Shown: positions 21,101 through 25,618 of the stretch, one piece after another
Numbering within the stretch: the stretch's first letter is position 1
Layout: each line of letters opens with the position of its first letter
NCBI RefSeq assembly: GCF_000834635.1
Contig: NZ_JXQV01000030.1
Span: 310,001 to 374,000, forward strand
Length of the DNA stretch: 64,000 bases
From: Agrobacterium tumefaciens
GTDB lineage: Bacteria; Pseudomonadota; Alphaproteobacteria; Rhizobiales; Rhizobiaceae
Direction: 5' to 3'
Position numbers and translations under genes: made by a program
Notes under the pieces: model-generated
What the model was told of the DNA's origin: nothing
What the model saw: the letters and a program-made list of their open reading frames with translations, nothing else
The model's database searches: none

Positions 21101-21261
21101 CGCTCATTCATGCCAGCGAGGAATGATGAACGCTTGCTTTCAACTGGCTTTGGAGCGTCGAGGCTATCGTTTTTCGGGGAAAGACCGGGAGCGTTGCCGC
21201 CGTACAGGTTGAGTGGGTCGTTCCACTCGGCATCTCCGCCGAGTCCGATAACGATTGGCAT
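6175..21261 (-). CDS. Giant polyvalent phage protein (PLxRFG type; hydrolase, methyltransferase, helicase, JAMM)
   Basis: 5028 aa. ATG 21261 is chosen over an upstream GTG (21288) because AGGAGC (21273-21268) is 6 nt ahead. Order, with approximate residues: SleB-like cell-wall hydrolase (40-190); M15-like peptidase (240-370, GEHADGTASDISM and HVD); Ala/Gly-rich stretch (~600-800); phage inorganic pyrophosphatase-like domain (1245-1390); ADP-ribosyltransferase-like YRGAS (1580); adenine methyltransferase (2190-2470, EPSVGAGNF and NPPFGS); SF2 helicase (Walker A TVGAGKT near 2950, DEAHEF near 3108, SGTPLSN, QRDGRGIRQGN near 3500); JAMM metalloprotease HNHPSNGPLSVTD (near 3900); PLGRFGRYF motif (near 4340); hydrophobic segments near 4750. 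Such proteins (polyvalent proteins of phages and conjugative elements) are thought to enter the recipient with the DNA and counter restriction. The frame is fully open, so it is probably active. Confidence 0.93.
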   Translation of the reverse strand: MPIVIGLGGDAEWNDPLNLYGGNAPGLSPKNDSLDAPKPVESKRSSFLAGMNERDRTDLVNTVLAEAAGEGDDGMAGVAAVIKSRSGLRGLSPADVVRQPKQFTGYEAPGAEVAKSFNDPDARAKAERIIDGVFTGEIPDPTVGPDGKGADHYHADSVNPDWAGKMPATAKIGRHQYYNSKGEPQAQASAFVPEQDPLGLYGPKGQFRDLLKGEEKPDAPNPGAKGLARLVREPDEKQNSGGGKLNFVHAGQEKIAPQFEAILTDTSKAMGRDFTINSGYRAPTHSVEAAKPGGPGEHADGTASDISMKGMSEPERAQLVRELYSRGARRFITYKNSPDMLHVDLKDQTGKGTPWFMFDKSNRNLPNAPAWFQDVAANPGERSAGPTGPAGKGIVVDENYAPSDGLGLYAGSVNPMEAEAKALAQSKAAADAEEAKRLENERLTADVNASNANVDQALAKSNGRLAAVSESEAADWQKKWDEENRSTNTFSDLILRMGTGAANTSQSISNLNRLLMSKLPGGEQISATLDGIDRWWSGSTQDELRKESIERMSSALSPEGEAARDKKWWDDESKTLGPAWKDPRSYLGAIAESAPATVASMLPSGILARGAFLSSVASGATTQAAAATAARTATIAGGITEGLLGGADAALSVKQRISELPREQLLASDAVKQLVDSGMSEQQAIDSISEDAQTQALLTAGVVTGAFGGMGDRALAKIIAEGVEGGIARRIGAGAARGMVGEGIFEEAPQSAGQTMAENAAMQRVNPDQQITEGLGEAVASGVATGGAMGGGMGAVGGAARPNRAGGTATPGAAPVAPEPDNRGPLRRAADHAEQQNAARAAAQPAPTPQDGRPRPTATVRVDAEGVEPFMGTVESYEGDEAVVVDSGSGEVYQVPIANITEIAPPIGDYRYPEKSIDAMPELSADPAMEPLAPMSAQVTSEVPPRSEDKPATEMRPNRPQPGQRVIVDTPEAGRFAARIERYENGGDEAIVIDDSGKAFQVPTPAMNVSSLTPAQIEAQELERNPPIEREIGDAGPNSRKIGKRTVLLPDDNHAALYDLAREQAIAKRLGGTSQVDMASVLPSERKRLADAFRIKVEDLASMADDYRYRAERAAREAKSTLPVKLHSVNERILKQRQSAKAKDAAELPIQSSDADATWWDVDLTDQARKGILQQAGIQRSEKSMWKGLTPALKKKLVDVRDAQSAASEDVETMSGGSVPVTDTAAHEAATSPTNDLPEPSQAQKEAGNYKVGRLKLGGLDISVENPAGSERKGVSQSGKAWSVKMKSHYGYIRGTVGKDKDHIDVFVRPGTETLDDAAPVFVVDQRDPARGRFDEHKVMAGFDNEAEAKAAYLENYTAGWKGLGDISQTTMGEFKNWLKSGKTSEPFAPKWFSSQEKADAYVVRNKMGQTHNVVQRGKRFEVQERTKAEATTERANPSTPDWGNHPWDDVWGSDAEAVSDALSRIASTNGGDTPISDAVKAGATDKALLELIEARWGEGGAGGRRYMIETRKGPTVTITLEKDNGNERVVLKGKELADAIRSEFVVSLEDMKREHEAREKARSTEKVQPAKAKPARSGQRRELYRGASKEEIDALRNGSFAFRPGQTGIMFTSDRETASYFGNANKGEAVAVTIPADAKAINRGQIRESTPEWYALRDEAFKDLEPGADAEGAIRNEALRQGYEIVTYKSGNGEYDVVEVLDPSIIDVSQEPKAATAPKPTQKVSQNKIFTEDAAAKARELLRKKFSGNTLNSGIDPELLQAGLTLAGYHIEKGARTFAAYASAMLADLGEGSRPYLKSWYMGVKYDPRASAFDGMSSAADVEATDVNALNGAPNEPEQLDRAGASALERVPAEPVQGTESRRDTGRGAEERGGANVYGSEPARGKRVQAGRSVADGQGELSATAARGNRAAPERPDVARSDESRSSRTENSRDRVEEGPFGPILRGYKGKWRDAALELERLKTGDAIGALSHADVGPIDLVWGQEGTNQHNGSGLAKLLAWHPEVLVDLQGFIDELRVDPASRTDRRIQLVSENGRAGVRLDYDGDAKTWLLTAYDTKTPRRADRSSRRLSEIWASRSALASSEKNAGKSARSDTALSNLSDAIASRQTSTGQKIAPTSDNVHSAATPAQQRQVDYVLTDADALGEGGQKTKFKNNIAAIELVKKLEEEQRPATRDEQSVLAKWVGWGGLRTAFPREDGSVAKGWEREAAQLKDLLTKEEYSAAESSTRNAHYTSPDIVNAAWSIAQRLGFQGGQILEPSVGAGNFLGLMPGELRSASRVSGVELDRITGLIAKNLYPNANIQAPMGFEKLTLPNDYFDLAIGNPPFGSEKLYDKERSHLNKLSIHNFFFAKAIETLRPGGVLAMVVTNRFLDGQSAAARNLIYAKADFIGAIRLPNNAFLKNAGTEVTTDIVLLQRRAAGEAPKSSEWLEVKDYRGKDGNVVPLNAYFAKNPEMMLGDFGAYGTMYGPDEPALVARGGQNTPAELAKAIEKLPQNIMGEPVAARVTETVTVPETVNDVQVGTMFAAPDGTIHIREQDHIGEARSKAVAFPNDTAKERVSGMVRVRDAFARLRRAQISDTAKPEQVENLRKRLNTFYDAFVNKHGPINSDANKRLFRDDPTWPQISALEQKFDKGLSAAVAKKTGEKARPATAEKAAIFTRRTQQPYQRPTSAATAKDALATVLNDYGRINLEAMSRLYGKSAEAIVDELGPLVYRTPTGAYETADQYLSGNVKQKLAEAERASEQDPEFRRNVNALRDVIPADIEAIDIDVKPGAPWLPAKHVEDFVSHITQASIAPRAFYSAANAKWDLTVPQVTPAAQTQWGTDRAAVGTVLSAVMNGQSITIHDRTSDGKSVVNQAATDAANEKAERVKAEWRKWLWQDDARRDQLSRLYNDTFNTDVMQQFDGSHLTLPGKVSDDIIDLRPSQKNFIWRTLQSGTALADHTVGAGKTFAAIASIMEKRRTGQARKPMLVVPNHLVGQWAADFVRLYPGAKVLAATKQDFEKDRRKRLFARIATGDWDAVIVAHSSFGRIGIDPNYEAQFIQQQMDDLEASMAEVRRETGQKSRNVAQLTKWRDGLKTKMERLLDSGRKDDGLTFDELGVDALYVDEAHEFKNLAYSTSMQRVAGLGNMAGSQKAADLYMKSRFVLEKTGGNNLVFLSGTPLSNTMAEMFTVQRYLDEKALRAMGVAHFDAWARVFGEVVTDWELSPSGQYKLNSRFAKFVNVPELMQRYRSFADVITNDDIIAQLAAQGKKFPLPKVKGGKPTNVVVERSPDQASFIGEGKSDDNGNLEFPRGSLVWRAENLPKKAEKGQDNMLKVMSDARKAALDMRLIDPSYGDYRKSKVHRAANEMKRIYDAWSDQRGTQLVFIDLSTPKKAQAAEAARFRDLMERADNGDEAAIEALDKVSPDDLLALESTFSVYDDLKQKLIDRGIPESEIAFIHDANTESQKEELFGKVRSGRIRLLFGSTAKMGAGTNVQNRLVALHHLDAPWRPSDLEQRDGRGIRQGNELYGEDPDGFEIEILRYATKNTLDARQWQTIEAKARFIQQVRKGDMKTREIEDIAGEAANAAEMKAAASGNPLILEEMDTRRKLRQLEGQSVEHDREQHRIKAKIKSLTEEAAAIEKALPLVQSDAAMAAAAPAEFAGTIGGETFDKRKEFGAAIVAAMRKELIDKEGVRDLGEYAGFKIGIDPMGYGRAFHVTIMGKKEYSIPVDDASDVDAAGLATRIANTVKRIANQPEFDRSRAAEIKGQTPALERQIGEWAGAQELADTSARHNRLLDALKPKPKSAAPVAAVANVDEFDAPIENKRPDPVVVGTANDLQTVGIPKAPVGKAIFRWAKDTVLRFGKTGHEYLMAVDDDGSVIEFGTAKKKAATGINNKLLGALMNPDRRVVVFHNHPSNGPLSVTDIAMLAMPGLHSVWAFGANGAEMRGSLTPDAEAAVSSASSPDALVAEWRREMTDAHEAVDAFLRPLVERGTLDVAEGNSAYLYAPSIIAQKAGLIDISSNTNYDVSAIEGLDAKLDKLAVALKGLISDGTAGDDNQRVSRRSARDIRHVAEVEGLASVGQPVVSARPGTTGLSETSSPDYQGKERGAEKRSANAKRVTTDRIVEDLRGKLTDIQPALLKTIPLNYFSELARSNMTAVGDYLRVKRSMDAFRGTKHAEADALAQDWLKYTRLGFAGKDKAKAQALADLMHDATLAGIDPSSTDEETKAKPGYGALRKRYLAMPPKGQALFNNVSSAYGKQADELDEILLDNVRKAQEIAQRNAEDRYKRTMQKIKDARLSGLDKKNAEEDATSAYKAETTKSRWAAKARLTKMRIAFENSRVEAPYFPLGRFGRYFVTVRDIDGAVHSFSKHETAAERDRMAREMRQDYPAGKVEVGVMEAGGDMRKAMDPRIVAEIEEILGGSNVGGDVMDQIWQRYLESMPDLSARKRFIHRKGTVGFTQDALRVFSSHMFHAAHQMARLKYGLELQELVNKTADQAKEADDQTRAMTLANELSNRHNWVMNPTGSKVAQTMTSTAFVWYLAASPGAALVNMTQTVMLGLPVLSAKFGGFGKAASALGKASADSLAGKGTVISDRLTGDEKKAMDAFYESGLIDRTQSHDLAGVGETGVEYTPLRAKVMEKISWAFHRAEVWNREVTALAAYRMARDSGQNTSEAIDTAHDLTWKTHFDYSNSSRPAVLQNDFAKVALVFRQHNINMLYRVIRDIHQSMKGETAQARKEARYQLAGVLGMMTAMAGVTGTMGFSLAMMIAGMMFGDDDDPMAFEDQFKADVVDILGPQLGGILLNGAPGHYLGIDLSSRIGMPDLWFRSPTRELQGKDEYQYWLAQSLGATVSLGEQLYTGFRVMTDDGDIARGIEMMAPKAIRDLMKAYRYSQEGLSTIGKDQILAKDQIDATDIAAQALGFTPAKVSETWERNSALKNAETSVKRKRQRLINKWAMATMAGDKETATEALDGIKKFNAVRIHAAFPIKQETLKRSIQTRTKNAAKREDGVLIGNKALGTQLREKMAEPIYR
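8928..9137 (-). CDS. Candidate nested gene in the giant gene, 69-aa hydrophilic protein
   Basis: Starts at ATG 9137 and lies wholly within the giant gene on the same strand, +1 frame. AAGGGA lies upstream but with a long spacing of about 11 nt. The product, MAQQATTIRGFHDDPPATF onward to QKSEAPTPSE, has a normal amino-acid mix and two predicted helices. The overlapped part of the giant protein (GDDNQRVSRRSARDIRH region and beyond) is a low-complexity linker. That contrast suggests the nested frame is the constrained one. Function unknown. It could still be chance; comparison across related prophages would decide. Confidence 0.4.
   Translation of the reverse strand: MAQQATTIRGFHDDPPATFDTLQKWKDWQASVSQWSARDPERQAYLKQARQIIREKSAEQKSEAPTPSE
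15450..15755 (-). CDS. Nested gene in the giant gene, 101-aa conserved-looking phage protein
   Basis: ATG 15755, with GGAG (15765-15762) 6 nt upstream, in the +1 frame of the giant gene. The product begins MNLNNWIELGRQHWKEFLP and contains RYKELKADGTLDEALK and ESGYKPDEAWQMVRENYLLL, a balanced helical protein of a kind I recognise as a free-standing small protein in phages and plasmids (W-K-E-x-L-P, then G-Y-x-x-D-E-A-W-x-M-V-R). The overlapped giant-protein segment is a Gly/Arg/Glu/Ser-rich linker with no domain. Good ribosome site, protein-like composition and disordered alternative frame together argue for overprinting. Function unknown. Confidence 0.65.
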   Translation of the reverse strand: MNLNNWIELGRQHWKEFLPNRYKELKADGTLDEALKSAAEQTYMEANQLEESGYKPDEAWQMVRENYLLLPPEGTEQPQSDQTSQDLMKAARAGQRTVEIE

Positions 21262-21284
21262 GTGTGGGCTCCTATCGAGAAGCC

Positions 21285-21317
21285 GCACTCATGCGCGGAC
21301 GTGACTTTTCGGTTATA
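21285..21317 (-). promoter_or_regulatory. Promoter-like TATAAC plus shared 12-mer (copy A) upstream of giant gene
   Basis: On the minus strand TATAAC (21317-21312) is followed 15 nt later by GCGCATGAGTGC (21296-21285), then AGGAGC and the giant-gene ATG. Within the 12-mer, ATG AGT GC opens a six-codon reading frame whose TAG stop abuts the ribosome site of the giant gene, so a leader peptide is possible. Same arrangement as copies B and C. Confidence 0.5.
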
Positions 21318-21357
21318 GTTTGCGGCAGCAGGAATTGGAAGCTATCGGAGAGCCACG

Positions 21358-21573
21358 ATGTTCGAAATCGACTGGAAGAAAGCGCCAAAGAACGCACGCT
21401 GGTGGGCCGTTGATCGGAATGGCGAGGCCCACTGGTTCAGCGGACCAGATGTGAAGCCGTTTACGGCTTTCTGGTTCAGTGAACCAATACCAGCGCCATC
21501 GTTTGGCTACGATGGCGACTGGCGGAAAAGCTTGATCGAGCGTCCATCGGCCCCCGCTGGGGCTACTTCATAG
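21358..21573 (+). CDS. Small phage protein, unknown function
   Basis: 71 aa, start ATG 21358 with GGAGAG upstream. Diverges from the giant gene. The sequence is rich in Trp and Phe (WKKAPKNARWWAVDRNGEAHWF), typical of small phage proteins with a beta-sheet fold. No known motif. It may be expressed in the lysogen, as it is oriented against the late operons on both sides. Confidence 0.6.
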   Translation: MFEIDWKKAPKNARWWAVDRNGEAHWFSGPDVKPFTAFWFSEPIPAPSFGYDGDWRKSLIERPSAPAGATS

Positions 21574-21628
21574 CTAAGTGCAATCAAGCGCCGCTGTATG
21601 TTGGACGTCGCCGGGGAGGATAGGACCG

Positions 21629-22306
21629 TTAAGGCCAAGAGATGTCCGGCTGCGCGCCAGATACCTGTAACAGCTTCGAAACACGTGTCAGCGTCAACTT
21701 GCCGATGATAATCGTCGGAGGGATGGCACCGTTGACCGTTTCGACATAGAGGAGCGGCTTATCTCCAGAAGCGATGAGATGGTCTATCTTGATGACCTGC
21801 CGTTCGGTGTGCAGGGCCGAAATGCAGATATGCAAGTGGCAGGATTTTGGATCGATGCTTTCGATTGTCGTGGCGCGACCGCCTGACCACAAGCGGTAAT
21901 TCTTGCCATTTCGAACAGACTTGCAGCGATCGAGTAAGAAGTCCGGGCCTTTGAGGTCAAAGCCACCGTCAGCGTTTTCAAAAGCCTGACAGCGCTCAAA
22001 GATGATTCGTGCATTGGGATGCTCAGTGGCGAACCCATCGCCCTGCCAGTAGGCCTTGCCGGGTGACGGACGTGTCCGATACCCCTTCATCGTGCAGCGC
22101 TCAACGCGCCAATCAGTGCCCCCATCCTGGAATTTCACGCCGGTTGCGGTCCACGGCGACTGCGTCTCACCGGCAGCATGACCGGTGAGCATTGACAGCG
22201 TGCCGCCCATACCACCCGTGATGCGGATAAACTCCCGCTCCACGGCTTTGTTGGTGATACCTTTGAGGATCAAAGGGCTTGAGAGCCGATAGACTTGGTG
22301 CCTCAT
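21629..22306 (-). CDS. Right-handed beta-helix protein, tail-spike-like
   Basis: 225 aa. Start ATG 22306 overlaps the stop of the upstream SGNH gene (ATGA), so both are co-translated. Repeated short rungs such as DWRVERCTMKGYR, ARIIFERCQAFENADGG and DFLLDRCKSVRNGKN are typical of parallel beta-helix (pectate-lyase fold) proteins. No signal peptide. Adjacent to an SGNH hydrolase-containing spike, it most likely forms part of, or modifies, the receptor-binding or depolymerase apparatus. Catalytic residues cannot be assigned. Confidence 0.68.
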   Translation of the reverse strand: MRHQVYRLSSPLILKGITNKAVEREFIRITGGMGGTLSMLTGHAAGETQSPWTATGVKFQDGGTDWRVERCTMKGYRTRPSPGKAYWQGDGFATEHPNARIIFERCQAFENADGGFDLKGPDFLLDRCKSVRNGKNYRLWSGGRATTIESIDPKSCHLHICISALHTERQVIKIDHLIASGDKPLLYVETVNGAIPPTIIIGKLTLTRVSKLLQVSGAQPDISWP

Positions 22307-24909
22307 GAGCCCGCCACCGTGAAGACAGTGATCCGCCCATCGTTGACCGCTCCGCTGTAGTTCTCCTTAACGCTAACCGTGAAGGTTTCCCCAGGAAAAA
22401 GAACAGGGCCGCGAATGAAATCTCCATCCGCAATCCAGTCGGTCTGCGTCACCCCGCCCTTTGTCACAGAGGCGAGTGAGATAGAGCCACCTGGTGTTCT
22501 ATTAGAAAGTGCGCCCTCGTAAGCAATGCCAGTTGTTCCGACAGGAGGCGTCATCGTCAGTGCCTTGAGGCCCACTCGATCCGCATGAGCCGCCGCAACC
22601 CGATTGTTGTAATCAAGAATTCGGTTGCTGGAGCCGCCAGCTGTATTAGAGAGCAAACCAGTACGTTTTACGCCGTCTAAGAAATTCGCCCCGGAAACTG
22701 CGCGTGAACCGCTCGCCAAAGCCAAAGGCACATCGTTTTGCCATACCTCAAGTTGATCGTTTCGGATCTGTGCGCCAATAACATCGTTGCTAGCGATTGA
22801 CTTATAAGGCGTGAAGGTAGCGATAGTGGTGAACACCCCAGCGTTAACCCTAACTACCTGAACATTACCGCCGTTTTCCGTGAAATAAACCGCGTTGTCT
22901 TGGTCTAGAAGACGTAAGCAGCGGTGCATCTTGACAGAAACCGTCTGTACGCGGGTCACAACCCTTTGTTCGTCAGTGTCGCCCTGCTGCTCAAATAGGT
23001 AAGCGGTTCTGGCTACAGCAAGGTTATTGATCGCCTCTGTTCCGTTGGAATGGATAGTGATCGCACCCGCAGCGCCACCAACTCGCGTCCAATTAGAAGA
23101 GTAGTCCGCGAGATCCTGACCGGATGCCCCGTTAAACAAATCTGTTAGACCGTCATCAACGTTGGTGACGGTGACATTGAATACAGAAGTCACCACGCTG
23201 TCGCGCAGGTCATACGGTCGGAACGTAGCGGTAGCGGCATAAACGTTGTTTCCGTCACCATCTGACGGAAGTTCAAAGTCCTTAGCCCCGATCACCATGC
23301 GACCATGCGCATCGGGAGAACCGATGAGCGCAGCGTCTCCACCTGCCAGGGTGAAGTATCCGGGCTTCGAGGCCGTGAAGGTGTGGGTGAACGGCGCTTC
23401 TTCGGGGATACTGATCGCAGTAGGCGACGTCATTGCAGGCACGGTCACGTTCGCCGTATCGTACATCAACAACGTAGGATCGGTCACAGGGTAAAGCTGA
23501 GGAGCTGCAAACCTGAATTTACCTATGCCTGTGCCAGCAGTGAAGAAGCAACTCACATTCATGGAAGGCACGGCAGTGCTTGCCAATATGTTAGCCGAAA
23601 CCGGCTCCATCACGTAAGCTTCGCTCGGTCCGGGTGCAGCGCTCGTCCCTACGGTAGTGTCTAGCGAACCGCTACCATTTACAGGCGGGAAGACTGCTGC
23701 ACTTTGGACACCTACGTTGGCGCTGAAACCCGGAGTACCCTTCCATCCATTCCAAGCGTCAACTTTGAAGCGGGTGCGGGCCTGATACCAAGTGCCGGAA
23801 ACCGTGGCGTCCAGAGCAACTACAAACTTTACGCCTTCCACGGTGTCTGGAGTCATTGTTGAGGTGTCAATCGACACTTCCTGCCAGCGGACCCCGTTGC
23901 CGTCCGTGACGATCTGCGTGGAAACCGTGGCCGTTGAGGCGTTAAGACGAGAGCCTGTCAGGCCGGTGGCCACTTCACCCGTGATGCCCGTAGCACTACC
24001 CGCTGCACCGGCCAACGCAGAGTTTTGCACTTTGTTGCCAGTCTCGATTGTTGGTGCAGGGGCTGCGTTAAGAATTGCTGCCAGTGCCTCGACACGTTTC
24101 TTGGCCCCAACATATCCACCAATTGGAGAATGGTGGGTGCCGTCACGAACGAACCATGAGTACGGGTTTTTATCAGCCGACGCAGGATCTACTGCGACGG
24201 AGCGGACATCGATCCAAGGAATACCGTTCTCGGCACACCATGCTTCCATGATTGTGTTGATGGCAGGGATAAGTCCACGCGGTCCAGCTCCCACTCCCCA
24301 CGGTCCACCCGTTGATGTATTTCGCTCCCAAAGAGACTGGACAATGACGGCCTTTCCGCCTGCGATCAGATAGTTGATGATCTGCTTGGCATTGTTGCAG
24401 TAGCCATTGGCCGTCAGAGTTGGGCCAATGTCTTGGTCGTAAACGTTGCGCTCTTGGAACTGAATGCCGCCCGAAGGCATGTCGTATATCACGATGTTGT
24501 ACCGTGACGCGACAATCTTGGGCAGACGACGCCAATTGGCCGACCACTGATCTCCATCCTCTGCGAATATGGCACCGTTCATACTGAACGAGTTGTTCGT
24601 TGTAAGGTCAGGGTCGTACCAATATTCAAATCGGAAACGCCTATCGAGAGCTTGCGCCCATGCCGTTTCTGATGTGGTTAGGGTACGAACCGTAGAGTTG
24701 ACACCCACCGCATTTTGCCGCTGACGCGAGGCACCGAGAACAGCAATGCGCGGGTCACTTTTTGCCGCAGCAAGAAGCGCTGCATTGGAGAGGACAGGAG
24801 ATACCCCACCGCCGCCCGGAGTTCCCAGCCTAACTCCACGGGAGAGGGAAAGCGGCAAACTGGCGCGACGAGACTTCATGTCCGAAAGTAGTCTCTGCAG
24901 ACCAACCAT
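22303..24909 (-). CDS. Tail-spike-like protein with N-terminal SGNH/GDSL hydrolase domain
   Basis: 868 aa. ATG 24909 directly abuts the stop of the upstream gene. Residues ~52-285 form an SGNH hydrolase: block I IAVLGASRQRQN with Ser61 (the usual Asp of G-D-S replaced by Ala) and block V DGTHHSPIGG with Asp256 and His259 as the D-x-x-H pair. The remaining ~580 residues are Thr/Val/Gly-rich beta-sandwich material including an Ig/cadherin-like part. SGNH domains on tail spikes commonly deacetylate surface polysaccharide; that role is inferred. No signal peptide, consistent with a virion component. Confidence 0.75.
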   Translation of the reverse strand: MVGLQRLLSDMKSRRASLPLSLSRGVRLGTPGGGGVSPVLSNAALLAAAKSDPRIAVLGASRQRQNAVGVNSTVRTLTTSETAWAQALDRRFRFEYWYDPDLTTNNSFSMNGAIFAEDGDQWSANWRRLPKIVASRYNIVIYDMPSGGIQFQERNVYDQDIGPTLTANGYCNNAKQIINYLIAGGKAVIVQSLWERNTSTGGPWGVGAGPRGLIPAINTIMEAWCAENGIPWIDVRSVAVDPASADKNPYSWFVRDGTHHSPIGGYVGAKKRVEALAAILNAAPAPTIETGNKVQNSALAGAAGSATGITGEVATGLTGSRLNASTATVSTQIVTDGNGVRWQEVSIDTSTMTPDTVEGVKFVVALDATVSGTWYQARTRFKVDAWNGWKGTPGFSANVGVQSAAVFPPVNGSGSLDTTVGTSAAPGPSEAYVMEPVSANILASTAVPSMNVSCFFTAGTGIGKFRFAAPQLYPVTDPTLLMYDTANVTVPAMTSPTAISIPEEAPFTHTFTASKPGYFTLAGGDAALIGSPDAHGRMVIGAKDFELPSDGDGNNVYAATATFRPYDLRDSVVTSVFNVTVTNVDDGLTDLFNGASGQDLADYSSNWTRVGGAAGAITIHSNGTEAINNLAVARTAYLFEQQGDTDEQRVVTRVQTVSVKMHRCLRLLDQDNAVYFTENGGNVQVVRVNAGVFTTIATFTPYKSIASNDVIGAQIRNDQLEVWQNDVPLALASGSRAVSGANFLDGVKRTGLLSNTAGGSSNRILDYNNRVAAAHADRVGLKALTMTPPVGTTGIAYEGALSNRTPGGSISLASVTKGGVTQTDWIADGDFIRGPVLFPGETFTVSVKENYSGAVNDGRITVFTVAGS

Positions 24910-25224
24910 CTATGCGGCCACCCACACGGCCTTGTCGCCCGGCTCGACATAAATGTCGTGCGGGCCATCAGCTGCTCGGAGAGCATAGCGAGGGCTGATT
25001 GTTGCATCTGGAGTTTTGCCGACGCTCAGATAAATATCGACTGCGTTTGTGACGCGGAAAACCGGCTTCATCTGAGGGTTATCAACAGCGCCTTTCGCGG
25101 TAGGAACGCCGGCTGCCGGTTCTTCTGACCACTGCAGAGACTTGAAGAGGGCTTGCTTTGTCATCGGCGAGCTGCCATCGCCGCCTGCATAGCCGCAGCC
25201 GATGTGAACTGAAGGGAGTGCCAT
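24910..25224 (-). CDS. Small phage structural-type protein
   Basis: 104 aa. ATG 25224 was chosen because AAGGAAA lies ~6 nt upstream; an earlier start at 25248 lacks a site and falls in the shared 12-mer region. The protein is beta-rich without hydrophobic membrane segments (VFRVTNAVDIYLSVG, PHDIYVEPGDKAVWVAA), like capsid-decorating or fibre-anchor proteins. It is the first gene of a three-gene unit with the two spike proteins. Function not recognised. Confidence 0.6.
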   Translation of the reverse strand: MALPSVHIGCGYAGGDGSSPMTKQALFKSLQWSEEPAAGVPTAKGAVDNPQMKPVFRVTNAVDIYLSVGKTPDATISPRYALRAADGPHDIYVEPGDKAVWVAA

Positions 25225-25244
25225 CGCGTATTTCCTTGCGAAGG

Positions 25245-25278
25245 GCACTCATGCGCCTGTTGAGTTTCAAACTTTATA
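25245..25278 (-). promoter_or_regulatory. Promoter-like TATAAA plus shared 12-mer (copy B)
   Basis: Minus strand: TTGCTG, 17 nt, TATAAA (25278-25273), then 16 nt and GCGCATGAGTGC (25256-25245), ending about 20 nt before the start of the 104-aa gene. It would drive the spike unit 25224-21629. It is the best sigma70-like match of the three copies. Confidence 0.55.
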
Positions 25279-25300
25279 GCGGTTTCACCATGCCGCAGCA

Positions 25301-25618
25301 ATGGTTGCTCTGATGTCTGAACCCTACCAGCCCAAATATCAATGGAAGCAAACGCAGATCGACGCCAACGACCCGCCTACCCCGTTTGACTGGAGCGGCT
25401 ATGATGGTGACGAATGCGTGGGCAGGATCAGGAAAGAGTTGCACGGCCCCACAAAGGGCAAGTGGCAATGGGCTGGGCGCTACTCGAGCCGATGCAAAGG
25501 CAGCCCGCCGACGCCGAACACTGGGTGGGTCGCTAACGCTCGCATAGCAACGCGAATGTGTGAGGAGTATTGGGATAGGTGCAGAAGGTTGATGAAAAAG
25601 CGGGGCTCAGATGGCTAA
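25301..25618 (+). CDS. Small phage or moron protein, unknown function
   Basis: 105 aa from ATG 25301 (or 93 more-conserved-looking residues after ATG 25313, MSEPYQPKYQW). Neither start has a clear ribosome site. The sequence is basic and aromatic with several Trp and Cys (DWSGYDGDECVGRIRKE, KWQWAGRYSSRCKG, EEYWDRCRRLMKKRG). Overlaps the next gene by 8 nt, forming a plus-strand pair inserted between minus-strand late genes. Confidence 0.55.
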   Translation: MVALMSEPYQPKYQWKQTQIDANDPPTPFDWSGYDGDECVGRIRKELHGPTKGKWQWAGRYSSRCKGSPPTPNTGWVANARIATRMCEEYWDRCRRLMKKRGSDG

